The position numbers were made by a program, and so were the translations under genes. Shown here in pieces: positions 17,873-27,863 of a DNA stretch of 64,000 bases (positions within the stretch are counted from its first letter, which is position 1; the number at the start of each line of letters is the position of its first letter). The notes below the pieces were generated by a model. The model worked only from the letters and a program-made list of their open reading frames with translations. It was not told the DNA's origin and did not search any database. The DNA comes from Rhodococcus sp. ARC_M5. GTDB taxonomy: Bacteria; Actinomycetota; Actinomycetes; Mycobacteriales; Mycobacteriaceae. Where the stretch lies: positions 1 through 64,000 of the forward strand of contig NZ_JALGQE010000009.1 of NCBI RefSeq assembly GCF_022810405.1, written 5' to 3'.

Positions 17873-19612
17873 TCACACCTCGTCGAGGGCCGCGTAGTCG
17901 CGCCAACCGTTGGTGATCGGCATGCGGCGGTCGCGCCCGAACGCGCGAGAGGTGACCTTGGTGCCGATCGGATACTGACGCCGCTTGTACTCGGACGCGT
18001 CGACCTTGCGCAGGATGTCCGCGACCACCGCCGCGTCGAAACCGGCCGCCACGATGTCCGCAAAGCCTTGGTCGTGGTCCACGTACCGGAACAGTATGGC
18101 GTCGAGTTCGTCGTAGTCGGGCAACGAGTCGGTGTCGAGTTGTCCGGGACGGAGCTCGGCGGACGGTGGTTTGTCGATGCTCGACTCGGGAATCGGTGGG
18201 ATGTCCCCACGGTCGGCAGCGGACTTGTTCCGCCAGCGCGCCAGATCCCATACGAGCGACTTCGGTACATCCTTGATCGGTGCGAAGCCGCCGACGGCAT
18301 CACCGTAGATCGTCGAATAGCCAACGGCCAGTTCGGATTTGTTTCCGGTCGCCAGCACCAGATGGCCGGAGGTGTTCGACAGTGCCATCAACACCATGCC
18401 CCGGCACCGTGCCTGAATGTTCTCCTCGGCCAGGCCGGTCAGGTGCAGCTGGTCGACGTAGCAGGCGACCATGTCTGCAATCGGCTCGACGCGGAAATGG
18501 ATGCCGGTGCGCGACGCGAATTCCTCTGCGTCGGTGCGAGAGTGATCCGACGAGTAGGTCGAGGGCATCGACACTGCGTGTACCCCATCGCTACCGAGTG
18601 CGTCGACGGCGATGGCCGCGACCACCGCCGAGTCGATGCCGCCGGACAATCCGAGGGCGACCGACCGAAAGCCGTTCTTGTGCACGTAGTCTCGTAGACC
18701 GGTGACCAGCGCGCCCCATACCTGTTCCTCGGTGCTCGCGATCTCTGTGAGATACGGTTCGGCTCGCTGCCAGCCGGTGACGGCCGCGTCGGGGAGCGTC
18801 ACCCGATCGATGGTCCAGCCGGGTACCTCGGCCGCGTCGGGATGTGGTGCAGCCGGGGCGTCGACGTCGACGATCAGGAGATGCTCGACGAATTGGGGGG
18901 AGCGGCCCCAGGTGGAACCGTCCGGCCCGACGACGAAGCTCGCCCCGTCGAACACCAGCTCGTCCTGTCCGCCGACGACGTTGACGTAGGCGATCGGCGC
19001 TCCGGTCTCTGTTGCTCGGCGCCGGGCGATGGAGCGCCGCACCTCGTCCTTGCCCTGTTCGAAGGGGCTGGCATTGAGGCAGAGCAGCATGTCCACCCCG
19101 GCCGCGGCATAGGCAGGCACGGAGCCGCCCGGTTGCCAGATGTCTTCGCAGACAACGACACCCAGTCTCACTCCGTTGACCGCGACGATGCTCAAGCACG
19201 ATCCGGGAGCGAAGTAGCGGGCCTCGTCGAACACTCGGTAGGTGGGGAGCGAATGCTTGTCGTATCGAGTCGTCACCCGCCCGTCGACGATCACCGCCGC
19301 GCTGTTCCGCGAGCCCTCGGCGTCGCGATCGAGGTAGCCGACCACCACGATGCGGTCGCCGCATCCGGCCTTGTCCAGGGCTGTCGCCAACTCGGTGAGG
19401 GCACGAACCGATGCGGCGGCGAACGACGGTCGCAGTGCCAGATCCTCGACGGGGTATCCCGTGAGCGCCATTTCGGGAAACACCACCACGTTGGCCCCGT
19501 CGTGGGCCGCGCGGACCGTCCACTCGACGATCGCCGCGGAGTTCGCGGCGAGATCACCGACGACGGAATTGATCTGGGCGAGGGCGAGTCGGAGTGCCTG
19601 CACGGCGTCCAC
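17873..19612 (-). CDS. nadE: Glutamine-dependent NAD+ synthetase
   Basis: The enzyme amidates nicotinate adenine dinucleotide to NAD using glutamine-derived ammonia. The N-terminal nitrilase-type amidase carries Glu47 (FPEMALTGYP), Lys119 (YDKHSLPTY) and Cys155 (VVCEDIWQ). The C-terminal synthetase has the ATP P-loop SGGIDS at 323-328 and ATGNKSELAVGYSTIYGD. At 579 residues it is the shorter bacterial type, about 100 shorter than the M. tuberculosis enzyme. The GTG at 19612 was chosen because CGGAG lies about 9 bases upstream and the LRLALAQINSVVGDL amidase start follows. It is upstream of panB on the same strand, 118 bp away. Confidence 0.92.
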   Translation of the reverse strand: MDAVQALRLALAQINSVVGDLAANSAAIVEWTVRAAHDGANVVVFPEMALTGYPVEDLALRPSFAAASVRALTELATALDKAGCGDRIVVVGYLDRDAEGSRNSAAVIVDGRVTTRYDKHSLPTYRVFDEARYFAPGSCLSIVAVNGVRLGVVVCEDIWQPGGSVPAYAAAGVDMLLCLNASPFEQGKDEVRRSIARRRATETGAPIAYVNVVGGQDELVFDGASFVVGPDGSTWGRSPQFVEHLLIVDVDAPAAPHPDAAEVPGWTIDRVTLPDAAVTGWQRAEPYLTEIASTEEQVWGALVTGLRDYVHKNGFRSVALGLSGGIDSAVVAAIAVDALGSDGVHAVSMPSTYSSDHSRTDAEEFASRTGIHFRVEPIADMVACYVDQLHLTGLAEENIQARCRGMVLMALSNTSGHLVLATGNKSELAVGYSTIYGDAVGGFAPIKDVPKSLVWDLARWRNKSAADRGDIPPIPESSIDKPPSAELRPGQLDTDSLPDYDELDAILFRYVDHDQGFADIVAAGFDAAVVADILRKVDASEYKRRQYPIGTKVTSRAFGRDRRMPITNGWRDYAALDEV

Positions 19613-19685
19613 GCTAGTGCTCCGACGGCGTCCTCGCCGGGCAGCGAGAACGAGGCGCGCTCGCAGGACCTGGCACGATCGTGGC

Positions 19686-21245
19686 ATGAGAACGCGCACC
19701 AGGAGCACGGTCGTGGCGCTGTCCGCGGTCGCCGTGGTCCTCGCGGGCTGCTCCGGCCCCGAGCCCACAGCCACACCGGAGAACTCCGAGGCGTCGTCGC
19801 CGGCATCCGTCGCCGGTCCCATCCCTGCGGGGCTCGAGAGTTTCTACACCCAGACCCTGCAGTGGGAATCCTGCGACCGGTACAACACCGACGGCAGCGA
19901 ACTGGGCGGCTCCGTCGAGTGCGCGATGGTGACCGTGCCGCTCGACTACGCCGATCCCACCGGCACGACCATCGAGGTCGCCATCTCGCGGACGAAGGCG
20001 ACCGGCGAGAAGATCGGCTCGATATTGATGAATCCAGGCGGGCCCGGCTCCTCGGGGCTCTACCTGGCCGAGCAGGCCGCGGGCACCACCGTGACCGATC
20101 GCTTCGACCGGATCGGCTTCGACCCACGCGGAATCGGCGCATCCGAGCCGGAAGTGCGGTGCCTGACGTCCGAGGAGGTCGACCAGGAACGTCGCGAACC
20201 GGATGTGGACGTCAGCCCCGAAGGCATCGCAGCGACCGAGGCCGAACACCGTGACTACGCCGAGAACTGCGTCGAGCGGACGGGGACGGATGTGCTCGAG
20301 CACGTCGGTACCCGGGAAGTGGTGCGCGACATGGACGTCATTCGAGCGGTTCTGGGCGACGAGAAGCTGACCTACATCGGCTACTCCTACGGGACCCGGA
20401 TCGGGACCGCGTACGCGGAGGAGTTCCCGTCGAACGTGCGCGCGATGGTGCTCGACGGCGCGCTCGATCCCGACCAGTCACCCGTCGACGAGGCCGTCGC
20501 CCAGGGTGCGGCGTTCCAGACCGCGTTCGACGAGTTCGCCACGGACTGCGCACAGACCGAGACCTGCCCGCTCGGCACCGACCCGGCGCAGGCAGTCGAG
20601 CAGTTCCGATCGCTGGTCGACCCCCTGATCGACCGGCCGGCCGAGACGACCGACCCCCGCGGGCTCAGCTACGACGATGCGATCACCGGTGCTCAGCAGG
20701 CGCTGTACTCGCAGCAGCTGTGGCGTCTGCTGCGGGCCGGCTTGAACGAATTGGGCGACGGTCGGGGCGACACCCTGCTCCGACTCGCCGACACCTACTC
20801 CGGACGGCTGGAGGACGGCAGCTACACCAACATCGACGACGCGTTCAACGCCGTTCGATGCGTCGACGGCCCGCCGACCACCGATCGCGCAGAGGCCGAC
20901 GAGGCGGACGCCAGGTTCCGTGCGGCCGCGCCGTATCTCGACGACGGCCGGGCGACGGGCAACGCGCCGCTCGACCTGTGTGCCTTCTGGCCGGTGCCGA
21001 ACACGAGTGATCCGCATATCGTCGACGTGGAGGGACTGCCGACGCTGGTGGTCGTCTCGACGACCAACGATCCGGCCACGCCCTATCAGGCGGGGGTGGA
21101 GTTGGCTGCGCAGCTGCGCGCAGATCTGGTGACCTACGAGGGCACCCAGCACACGGTCGCCTTCTCGGGCGTCGAGTGCGTCGACGATCCGTTGGTGAAC
21201 TATCTCGTCGATCTGGTTCCGCCGGAGGACGGATTACGGTGCTGA
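19686..21245 (+). CDS. Secreted alpha/beta-hydrolase lipoprotein, TAP/CaeA-like
   Basis: The 519-residue protein has a signal peptide with lipobox VLAGC (lipidated Cys22). The hydrolase fold shows MNPGGPGSSG (oxyanion loop), GFDPRGIGASEP, the nucleophile elbow GYSYGT near 235, the TAP C-terminal domain with VVVSTTNDPATPY, and His in EGTQHTVAF followed by DDPLVNYL. This is the tripeptidyl-aminopeptidase-like family to which the mycobacterial cell-envelope esterase/protease CaeA (Rv2224c) belongs. Position next to glnA2 matches. Divergent from nadE with a 73-bp gap. Confidence 0.87.
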   Translation: MRTRTRSTVVALSAVAVVLAGCSGPEPTATPENSEASSPASVAGPIPAGLESFYTQTLQWESCDRYNTDGSELGGSVECAMVTVPLDYADPTGTTIEVAISRTKATGEKIGSILMNPGGPGSSGLYLAEQAAGTTVTDRFDRIGFDPRGIGASEPEVRCLTSEEVDQERREPDVDVSPEGIAATEAEHRDYAENCVERTGTDVLEHVGTREVVRDMDVIRAVLGDEKLTYIGYSYGTRIGTAYAEEFPSNVRAMVLDGALDPDQSPVDEAVAQGAAFQTAFDEFATDCAQTETCPLGTDPAQAVEQFRSLVDPLIDRPAETTDPRGLSYDDAITGAQQALYSQQLWRLLRAGLNELGDGRGDTLLRLADTYSGRLEDGSYTNIDDAFNAVRCVDGPPTTDRAEADEADARFRAAAPYLDDGRATGNAPLDLCAFWPVPNTSDPHIVDVEGLPTLVVVSTTNDPATPYQAGVELAAQLRADLVTYEGTQHTVAFSGVECVDDPLVNYLVDLVPPEDGLRC

Positions 21246-21308
21246 CGTGCTACCTCACGCCCTGAAAAGTAGGCAGAGAGTTTCACGAAGTGAGACCGAA
21301 TTCACGAT

Positions 21309-21324
21309 GTAACACAGATTTAAC
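21309..21324. promoter_or_regulatory. Possible GlnR site upstream of glnA2
   Basis: GTAAC at 21309-21313 and TTAAC at 21320-21324 are separated by six bases, the GlnR half-site spacing, but the second half-site departs from GAAAC. An imperfect palindrome GTTTCAC-GAA-GTGAGAC lies just upstream at 21280-21296. This is weaker than the box upstream of glnA1. Confidence 0.35.
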
Positions 21325-21347
21325 TCCGTTTGCTTACTCTCGCGTTC

Positions 21348-22688
21348 ATGGATCGTCAAAAGGAATTCGTGCTCCGGACCCTCGAAGAGCGCGACATTCG
21401 TTTCGTCCGCCTCTGGTTCACCGACGTTCTCGGGTACCTCAAGTCGGTGGCCATCGCCCCCGCCGAGCTCGAAGGGGCATTCGACGAGGGAATCGGTTTC
21501 GACGGTAGCGCCATCGAAGGATTCGCCCGTGTCTCCGAGGCCGACACCGTGGCCAAGCCCGATCCGTCGACGTTCCAGATTCTGCCCTGGTCCACCAGCA
21601 AGGGTCACCAGCACTCCGCGCGGATGTTCTGCGACATCGCCATGCCCGACGGCTCGCCGTCCTGGGCCGACTCGCGCCACGTGCTGCGGCGCCAGTTGAG
21701 TAAGGCCGCAGACCTCGGGTTCAGCTGCTACGTGCACCCCGAGATCGAATTCTTCCTGCTCAAGGACGTCCCGCAGGACGGCTCACCGCCGACCCCCGCA
21801 GACAACGGCGGCTACTTCGATCAGGCCGTGCACGACTCGGCCCCGAACTTCCGCAGGCACGCCATCGACGCGCTGGAGTCGATGGGAATCTCGGTCGAGT
21901 TCAGCCACCACGAGGCCGCACCGGGCCAGCAGGAGATCGATCTCCGCTACGCCGATGCACTGTCGATGGCCGACAACATCATGACCTTCCGCTACGTGGT
22001 CAAGGAAGTTGCCATCGAGGAGGGTGTGCGCGCGACGTTCATGCCCAAGCCGTTCAGCGACCAGGCCGGCTCGGCGATGCACACCCACATGAGCTTGTTC
22101 GAGGGCGACGCCAACGCCTTCCACAACCCGGACGATCCGATGCAGCTGTCCGAGACCGGCAAGTCCTTCATCGCCGGCATCCTCGAGCACGCCAACGAGA
22201 TCAGCGCCGTGACCAACCAGTGGGTCAACTCCTACAAGCGGCTGGTGCGCGGCGGCGAGGCACCGACCGCCGCGTCGTGGGGACCGGCGAATCGCTCGGC
22301 CCTGATCCGCGTGCCGATGTACACCCCGAACAAGGCATCCTCGCGTCGCGTCGAGATCCGGAGCCCCGACTCCGCCTGCAACCCGTACCTGGCGTTCGCG
22401 GTGCTGCTCGCGGCCGGCCTTCGCGGAATCGAGAAGGGCTACACCCTTCCGCCCGAGGCCGAGGAAGACGTCTGGGCGTTGACCTCCGCCGAGCGTCGCG
22501 CCATGGGCTACAAGGAGCTGCCGGGCAACCTCGATCAGGCACTGAACGCGATGGAAGGCTCCGAACTGGTCGCCGAAGCATTGGGCGAGCACGTCTTCGA
22601 CTTCTTCCTCCGCAACAAGCGTCGCGAGTGGGAGGAATACCGCAGCCACGTCACGCCGTACGAGCTGAAGGCCTACCTGGGTCTTTAA
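21348..22688 (+). CDS. glnA2: Glutamine synthetase GlnA2 type
   Basis: A type I glutamine synthetase of 446 residues, the same length as M. tuberculosis GlnA2. The beta-grasp domain contains VRLWFTDVLGYLKSV and the catalytic domain contains CYVHPEIEFFLL, EAAPGQQEIDLRY, AGSAMHTHMSL, NSYKRLVRGGEAPTAASWGPANRSALIRVP and RRVEIRSPDSACNPYLAF. The region equivalent to the GlnA1 adenylylation loop reads GYTLPPEAEED rather than LYELPPEE, so regulation by GlnE is uncertain. The ATG at 21348 matches the family start. It lies directly upstream of glnE on the same strand. Confidence 0.93.
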   Translation: MDRQKEFVLRTLEERDIRFVRLWFTDVLGYLKSVAIAPAELEGAFDEGIGFDGSAIEGFARVSEADTVAKPDPSTFQILPWSTSKGHQHSARMFCDIAMPDGSPSWADSRHVLRRQLSKAADLGFSCYVHPEIEFFLLKDVPQDGSPPTPADNGGYFDQAVHDSAPNFRRHAIDALESMGISVEFSHHEAAPGQQEIDLRYADALSMADNIMTFRYVVKEVAIEEGVRATFMPKPFSDQAGSAMHTHMSLFEGDANAFHNPDDPMQLSETGKSFIAGILEHANEISAVTNQWVNSYKRLVRGGEAPTAASWGPANRSALIRVPMYTPNKASSRRVEIRSPDSACNPYLAFAVLLAAGLRGIEKGYTLPPEAEEDVWALTSAERRAMGYKELPGNLDQALNAMEGSELVAEALGEHVFDFFLRNKRREWEEYRSHVTPYELKAYLGL

Positions 22689-22817
22689 CGGCACGGCGTC
22701 GTCATGGGCTACGTTCTAGTCGATCCTTCAATGGTAGTTCCGATGCCGACGCGAGCGCCTTCGCGTCGCTGTGCACTGACGACGAGGTAAACCTGTGGCA
22801 CCCCGAGGTGGATTCTG

Positions 22818-25800
22818 ATGGTGCGTCCTCCGACCTCCAGATCCGTCGTTCCCGGACCGGGCCGTCTCGGCCTCGTCGAAGAAACTGCGCCGTCCGACCT
22901 GCGCACCCTCGGCTGGACGGGGGAAGAAAGCCTCGAGCTGCTGTGGTCGCTCTCGCGCGCGCCGAACGCGGACCTCGCTCTACGCACCCTGGTGCGGATG
23001 TACGAGTTGCTCGGTGCCGCGTGGACGGAATTCGATACTGCACTGCGCACCGACAAGGGATTCCGTGGCCGCATCCTCGGTCTCGTCGGCGCTTCGAGTG
23101 CGCTCGCCGATCATCTCGTGGCCGACGACAGCACCTGGCGTCTGCTGTTGACCAAGGAAGGTCAGAGCAGCGGGGTGTCGGCGAAGATCGAGCTCCCCAC
23201 CAAGGCCACCCTGGTCGCGGAACTGCTCGAGGCAGTGGGGGCCGAGCCCGAGACCGGGCCCAATGCCGCACCGGACCTGTACCGCGCGTCGCTCACCGGA
23301 CCGCCCGCCGTGATCGCGCTGCGCAAGAAGTACCGCGACCAGATCATGGTGTTGGCCGCCTACGACCTCGCCGCGACGGTAGAGAACGAGCCCGTCCTGC
23401 CGTACACGGTGGTCGGGTCGCAGCTGTCCGATATGGCCGACGCCGCGCTCACCGCAGCACTGGCAGTCGCCGTGGCCACCGTGTGCCCGGACGCCCCGTG
23501 TCCGACGCGTCTGGCCGTTGTCGCGATGGGCAAATGCGGTGCGCGCGAACTCAATTACGTTTCCGACGTCGATGTCGTGTTCGTCGCCGAGCCCGCCGAC
23601 GCGCAGGCCAGCCGCATCGCCGGTGAGATGATGCGCATCGGATCCTCGGCATTCTTCGAAGTGGACGCGGCACTGCGTCCCGAGGGCAAGCGCGGCGAAC
23701 TGGTCCGCACCCTGGATTCGCACGTCGCGTACTACAAGCGCTGGGCCAAGACCTGGGAGTTCCAGGCATTGCTCAAGGCCCGTCCCATGACGGGCGACAT
23801 CGCGCTGGGCGACGACTACGTCGCTGCGGTCAACCCGATGGTGTGGTTGGCCAGCCAGCGCGAGGACTTCGTGCCCGAAGTGCGAGCGATGCGGCGTCGC
23901 GTCGAGGAGATGGTGCCGCCCGAACTCCGCGAGCGCGAGATCAAACTCGGACGCGGCAGCCTGCGGGACGTGGAATTCGCCGTTCAGCTCCTGCAATTGG
24001 TACACGGTCGAACCGATGAGTCGCTGCGCGTTCTCGGCACCGTCGACGCGTTGTCGGCACTGACCGACGGTGGTTACATCGGCCGCGACGACGCTGCGAA
24101 TCTGACGGCGTCCTACGAGTTTCTTCGGCTGATCGAGCACCGGCTGCAGATGCAGCGGATGCGTCGCACACACACCCTGCCTCCGCAGGACGACGAGGAA
24201 GCGCTGCGGTGGCTGGCTCGTTCGGCGCACATGCGACCGGACGGCAACCGCGATGCGCTCGGTGTGCTGAACGCCGAGATCAAGCGGAACGCGCAACGCA
24301 TCAGACGGTTGCACGCGAAGCTCTTCTACCGGCCTCTGCTGGATTCGGTGGTCAAGTTCGACTCGGAGACAGTGCGATTGACTCCGGATGCCGCGACGCG
24401 TCAGCTCGCCGCACTCGGATACGCGACCCCGCAGAACGCGTTGGGCCACCTTCGTGCGCTCGTCGGCTCGGGCACCCGTCGCGGTCAGATTCAAGCCGTG
24501 TTGCTTCCGACGCTGCTGGAATGGCTCGCCGACACACCCGATCCCGACGCCGGGCTGCTCAACTACCGCCGATTGTCGGAATCGGCGGGGGAGCAGACGT
24601 GGTTCCTGCGAGTGCTGCGCGACGAAGGAGCTGTGGCCCAGCGACTGATGATCGTGCTCGGCTCCTCGGCCTACGTACCGGACCTGCTGATCAAGGCCCC
24701 CGAGGTCATTCGGTTGTTCGCCGACGGCCCCACCGGCCCGCGTCTGCTCGACGTCGAGCCGGAAGAGACCTACCGCGCCATCCTGTCGTCCTCGGCTCGC
24801 TACGAGGATCCGGTACGAGCGATCAATGCTGCCAGGGCGCTGCGGCGTCACGAATTGGCACGGGTGGCCTCGGCAGACATTCTGGGCATGCTCGATGTAC
24901 CTCAGGTGTGCCGTGCGTTGTCCTCGGTATGGGCAGCGGTCATCAACGCCGCGCTTGCGGCTGCTGTCCGCGCCAGCGAGAAGGAGCGCGGTGAACCTGC
25001 TCCCGCAACTCTCGCCGTCATCGGCATGGGTCGCCTCGGCGGCGGGGAGCTCGGCTACGGCAGCGACGCGGACGTGCTGTTCGTCTGCGAACCGGTGGAC
25101 GGCGTCGACGAGACCGTTGCGGTCAAGTGGGCCAACACCATTGCCGACCGCATCCGGAAGTTGCTCGGCGCGCCCAGCACCGACCCACCCCTCGAGGTCG
25201 ACACCGGCCTTCGGCCCGAAGGCCGCAACGGGCCGGTGGTGCGAACCCTCGCGTCGTACGCCGCGTACTACGCGCAGTGGGCGCAGGCCTGGGAAGTCCA
25301 GGCTCTACTGCGGGCACACCAGGTGGCCGGCGATCAGGATCTCGGCATCCGGTTCTTGCTGATGGCCGACAAGGTGCGATACCCCGAAGGCGGAGTGTCT
25401 TCCGACGCGGTTCGCGAGATTCGACGCATCAAGGCGCGCATCGATTCCGAACGCCTGCCCAAGGGGGCCGATCCCGCCACCCACACCAAGCTGGGACGCG
25501 GGGGACTGGCCGATATCGAGTGGACCGTTCAGCTCATCCAGCTCAGGTACGCACACAAGGTTCTGACGCTGCACAACACCTCGACCCTGCAGTCACTCGA
25601 CGCCATCGGCGCAGCCGAGCTCATGAGCGAAACCGACGTCGAATTGCTCAGGGAAGCATGGATTCTGGCGACGAAGGCACGCAACGCGCTGGTGCTGGTG
25701 CGCGGCAAGCCCACCGATCAGCTGCCGCGGCCGGGAGCTGTGCTCTCCGCAGTCGCGCAGGTGGCGGGCTGGGAGAACGGCGACGCCGGAGCGTTCCTCG

Positions 25801-25865
25801 ACAACTACCTGCGTGTGACCCGTCGGGCAAAGGCAGTGGTGGAGAGGACCTTCGGCGGGAACTAG
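22818..25865 (+). CDS. glnE: Glutamine synthetase adenylyltransferase/adenylyl-removing enzyme
   Basis: GlnE (1015 residues) adenylylates glutamine synthetase to lower its activity under nitrogen excess and reverses this under limitation. Two nucleotidyltransferase domains are visible: the N-terminal adenylyl-removing domain with [11 protein letters not shown] near 250 and a C-terminal adenylyltransferase with [14 protein letters not shown] near 752. [16 protein letters not shown] and [16 protein letters not shown] mark the paired helical GlnE domains. GAGGTGG precedes the ATG at 22818. The target GlnA1 (Tyr406) is 5 kb away. The stop shares the bases CTAG with the stop of the convergent ABC operon. 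Confidence 0.96.
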   Translation: MVRPPTSRSVVPGPGRLGLVEETAPSDLRTLGWTGEESLELLWSLSRAPNADLALRTLVRMYELLGAAWTEFDTALRTDKGFRGRILGLVGASSALADHLVADDSTWRLLLTKEGQSSGVSAKIELPTKATLVAELLEAVGAEPETGPNAAPDLYRASLTGPPAVIALRKKYRDQIMVLAAYDLAATVENEPVLPYTVVGSQLSDMADAALTAALAVAVATVCPDAPCPTRLAVVAMGKCGARELNYVSDVDVVFVAEPADAQASRIAGEMMRIGSSAFFEVDAALRPEGKRGELVRTLDSHVAYYKRWAKTWEFQALLKARPMTGDIALGDDYVAAVNPMVWLASQREDFVPEVRAMRRRVEEMVPPELREREIKLGRGSLRDVEFAVQLLQLVHGRTDESLRVLGTVDALSALTDGGYIGRDDAANLTASYEFLRLIEHRLQMQRMRRTHTLPPQDDEEALRWLARSAHMRPDGNRDALGVLNAEIKRNAQRIRRLHAKLFYRPLLDSVVKFDSETVRLTPDAATRQLAALGYATPQNALGHLRALVGSGTRRGQIQAVLLPTLLEWLADTPDPDAGLLNYRRLSESAGEQTWFLRVLRDEGAVAQRLMIVLGSSAYVPDLLIKAPEVIRLFADGPTGPRLLDVEPEETYRAILSSSARYEDPVRAINAARALRRHELARVASADILGMLDVPQVCRALSSVWAAVINAALAAAVRASEKERGEPAPATLAVIGMGRLGGGELGYGSDADVLFVCEPVDGVDETVAVKWANTIADRIRKLLGAPSTDPPLEVDTGLRPEGRNGPVVRTLASYAAYYAQWAQAWEVQALLRAHQVAGDQDLGIRFLLMADKVRYPEGGVSSDAVREIRRIKARIDSERLPKGADPATHTKLGRGGLADIEWTVQLIQLRYAHKVLTLHNTSTLQSLDAIGAAELMSETDVELLREAWILATKARNALVLVRGKPTDQLPRPGAVLSAVAQVAGWENGDAGAFLDNYLRVTRRAKAVVERTFGGN

Positions 25866-26860
25866 TCGCTCCCGACGGTGACGAATCCCTGCTGGACCAT
25901 CCAGTCTCGTGCGACGTCTGCCGGCTCGCGGCCATCGATGTCCACCTGCCGGTTGAGCTCGGTGATCTCGGCGTTGGTCAACGCCGCGGAGATCGGAGCG
26001 GTGACCTCGGCGATCTCCGGGTACTGCTCGGCAATGGGCGTGCGCAGCACGACCGTGGCGTTGTAGCGGGGAAAGAAGCTCTTGTCGTCTTCGATCACTA
26101 CCAGATCGAGACCCTTGATCCGGCCGTCGGTGGTGAACACCTCACCGAATGTGCACTGCGAGCCGTCGGCGGTCGCTTGATAGATGATGCCGCCCTGCAA
26201 CACCTGCCGCGGAACGACATCGGGGTCGAAGCCGTAGGCAGCGGCCATGCCCGGAAACCCGTCCTGTCGTGAATTGAACTCCGTCTCCACGCAGGTCTGT
26301 GCCGCGGCGGGATCGGTCTCGGCGAGCGCGGCGTAATCCGAGAGCGTCTCGATGCCCGTCGCGTCCGCTGTTGCCCGATTCATGGCGAGCGCGTACGTGT
26401 TGTCCATAGGTGCAGGGTTGACCCACGTGAGGCCGTTGCCTGCGTCCTGGTCGCGCAAGGCCTCGAACTGCCCGGTGGCATCCGGGATAGCGGTCTCGTT
26501 CCCCAAGAAGTTGATCCACGCTGTACCCGTGTATTCGTAGGTGACGTCCACCTGCCCGGAGACCATGGCTTGGCGGGTGCTGTTGGACCCCGAAATGTTG
26601 GTGAGGTCTCGGACGTCGGCTCCGGCCGCCACCAGACCGAATTCGAGTATGTAACCCAGGATCACCTGCTCGGTGAATTCCTTCGAGCCGACTATCAATT
26701 TTGCGCCGTCGAGCCCCGGCACGGGTTGGATACTGCCGGGTTCGACGGGCAGCGGCACTGCACTACCCGACTGCAGACCGCAACTCGTCAGTACCGTCAT
26801 CACAACGCTGCACAGGGCTATCGAGCCGCGTGTCGATTGCCGCGTCAGAGGATTCGTCAC
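25862..26860 (-). CDS. Osmoprotectant ABC transporter substrate-binding lipoprotein (copy 2)
   Basis: A 332-residue QAT-family (OpuAC/ProX-like) binding protein for glycine betaine or related quaternary amines. The mature part begins after lipobox LTSC at about residue 28 and includes [18 protein letters not shown], the [12 protein letters not shown] hinge, [17 protein letters not shown] and the binding-site aromatics around [14 protein letters not shown]. It is a close paralogue of the next gene upstream. The start is uncertain: GTG at 26860 gives the best alignment of the signal peptide with its paralogue, another GTG lies at 26872, and neither has a clear ribosome-binding site. Last gene of the operon. 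Confidence 0.85.
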   Translation of the reverse strand: MTNPLTRQSTRGSIALCSVVMTVLTSCGLQSGSAVPLPVEPGSIQPVPGLDGAKLIVGSKEFTEQVILGYILEFGLVAAGADVRDLTNISGSNSTRQAMVSGQVDVTYEYTGTAWINFLGNETAIPDATGQFEALRDQDAGNGLTWVNPAPMDNTYALAMNRATADATGIETLSDYAALAETDPAAAQTCVETEFNSRQDGFPGMAAAYGFDPDVVPRQVLQGGIIYQATADGSQCTFGEVFTTDGRIKGLDLVVIEDDKSFFPRYNATVVLRTPIAEQYPEIAEVTAPISAALTNAEITELNRQVDIDGREPADVARDWMVQQGFVTVGSD

Positions 26861-26879
26861 GGGTCGGTGCACGTAACGG

Positions 26880-27863
26880 CTAGTCCGCGCCGGCGGTGAC
26901 GAAACCTTTGTCGACCATCCAATCCCGCGCGACATCGGCCGGTTCACGGCCGTCGACGTCTACCTGCTTGTTCAGCTCGGTTATCTCGGCATTGGTCAGT
27001 GCGGCGGAGATCGGAGCGGTGATCTCGGCGATCTGCGGGTACTGCTCGGCGATCGACGAACGAATGACGACGGTGGCGTTGTACCGCGGGAAGAAGCTCT
27101 TGTCGTCTTCGAGGACAACAAGATTCAGGCCCTTGATGCGGCCGTCGGTGGTGAACACTTCACCGAACTTGCACTGCGAACCGTCGGCAGTTGCCTGGTA
27201 GATGATTCCGGTCTGCAGAATCTGACGGGGTACGGCATCGGGATCGAAACCGTACGTTGCGGCCAGGCCGGGAAATCCGTCCTGTCGGGAGTTGAATTCC
27301 GTCTCCACGCACAACGCCGACGCGGCCGGATCACGCGCGACGAGTGCTGCGTAATCCGAGAGTGTTTTCACCCCGGTCTGTTCGGCAGTCGTCTGGTTCA
27401 TCGCGAGCGCGTACGTGTTGTCCATCGGCGCAGGATTGACCCACGTCAATCCGTTGGCGACGTCCGCGTCGCGTACCGCGTCGAACTGCTCGGCTGCGTC
27501 CGTGATGGGACTTTCGTTACCCAGATAGTTGATCCAGCCGGTTCCGGTGTACTCGTAGGTGACGTCGACCTGCCCGGCGACCATGGCTTGGCGGGTGCTG
27601 TTCGAACCCGAGATATTCGTCAGGTCGCGAACGTCGGCACCGGCAGCGGAGAGCGCGAACTCGAGGATGTAACCCAACACGATCTGCTCGGTGAAGTCTT
27701 TGGATCCGACGGTCAGTTCGGCACCCTCGAGACCCGGCATTACTTCTATGCTCCCAGGTTCGACGGACAGTGGCACGGCACCACCCGACTGCAGACCGCA
27801 CCCCGTCAATGCGATCGTGGTGATCGCGCAGAGTGCCACGAGTTGTCTTGTCGAGCGCCGCAT
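26880..27863 (-). CDS. Osmoprotectant ABC transporter substrate-binding lipoprotein (copy 1)
   Basis: This 327-residue protein has signal peptide MRRSTRQLVALCAITTIALTGC with lipidated Cys22, then [35 protein letters not shown] and [14 protein letters not shown]. It is very similar to copy 2 along the whole mature length, including runs of identical residues such as [18 protein letters not shown], so the pair arose by tandem duplication. AAAGGA lies upstream of the ATG at 27863, which overlaps the permease stop (TGATG). Substrate choice between the two copies cannot be read from sequence. Confidence 0.9.
   Translation of the reverse strand: MRRSTRQLVALCAITTIALTGCGLQSGGAVPLSVEPGSIEVMPGLEGAELTVGSKDFTEQIVLGYILEFALSAAGADVRDLTNISGSNSTRQAMVAGQVDVTYEYTGTGWINYLGNESPITDAAEQFDAVRDADVANGLTWVNPAPMDNTYALAMNQTTAEQTGVKTLSDYAALVARDPAASALCVETEFNSRQDGFPGLAATYGFDPDAVPRQILQTGIIYQATADGSQCKFGEVFTTDGRIKGLNLVVLEDDKSFFPRYNATVVIRSSIAEQYPQIAEITAPISAALTNAEITELNKQVDVDGREPADVARDWMVDKGFVTAGAD

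Noticed and set aside
22980..24851. 623-residue minus-strand frame inside glnE
   Set aside because: Composition is that of a GC-rich shadow, and the plus strand carries both GlnE catalytic domains.
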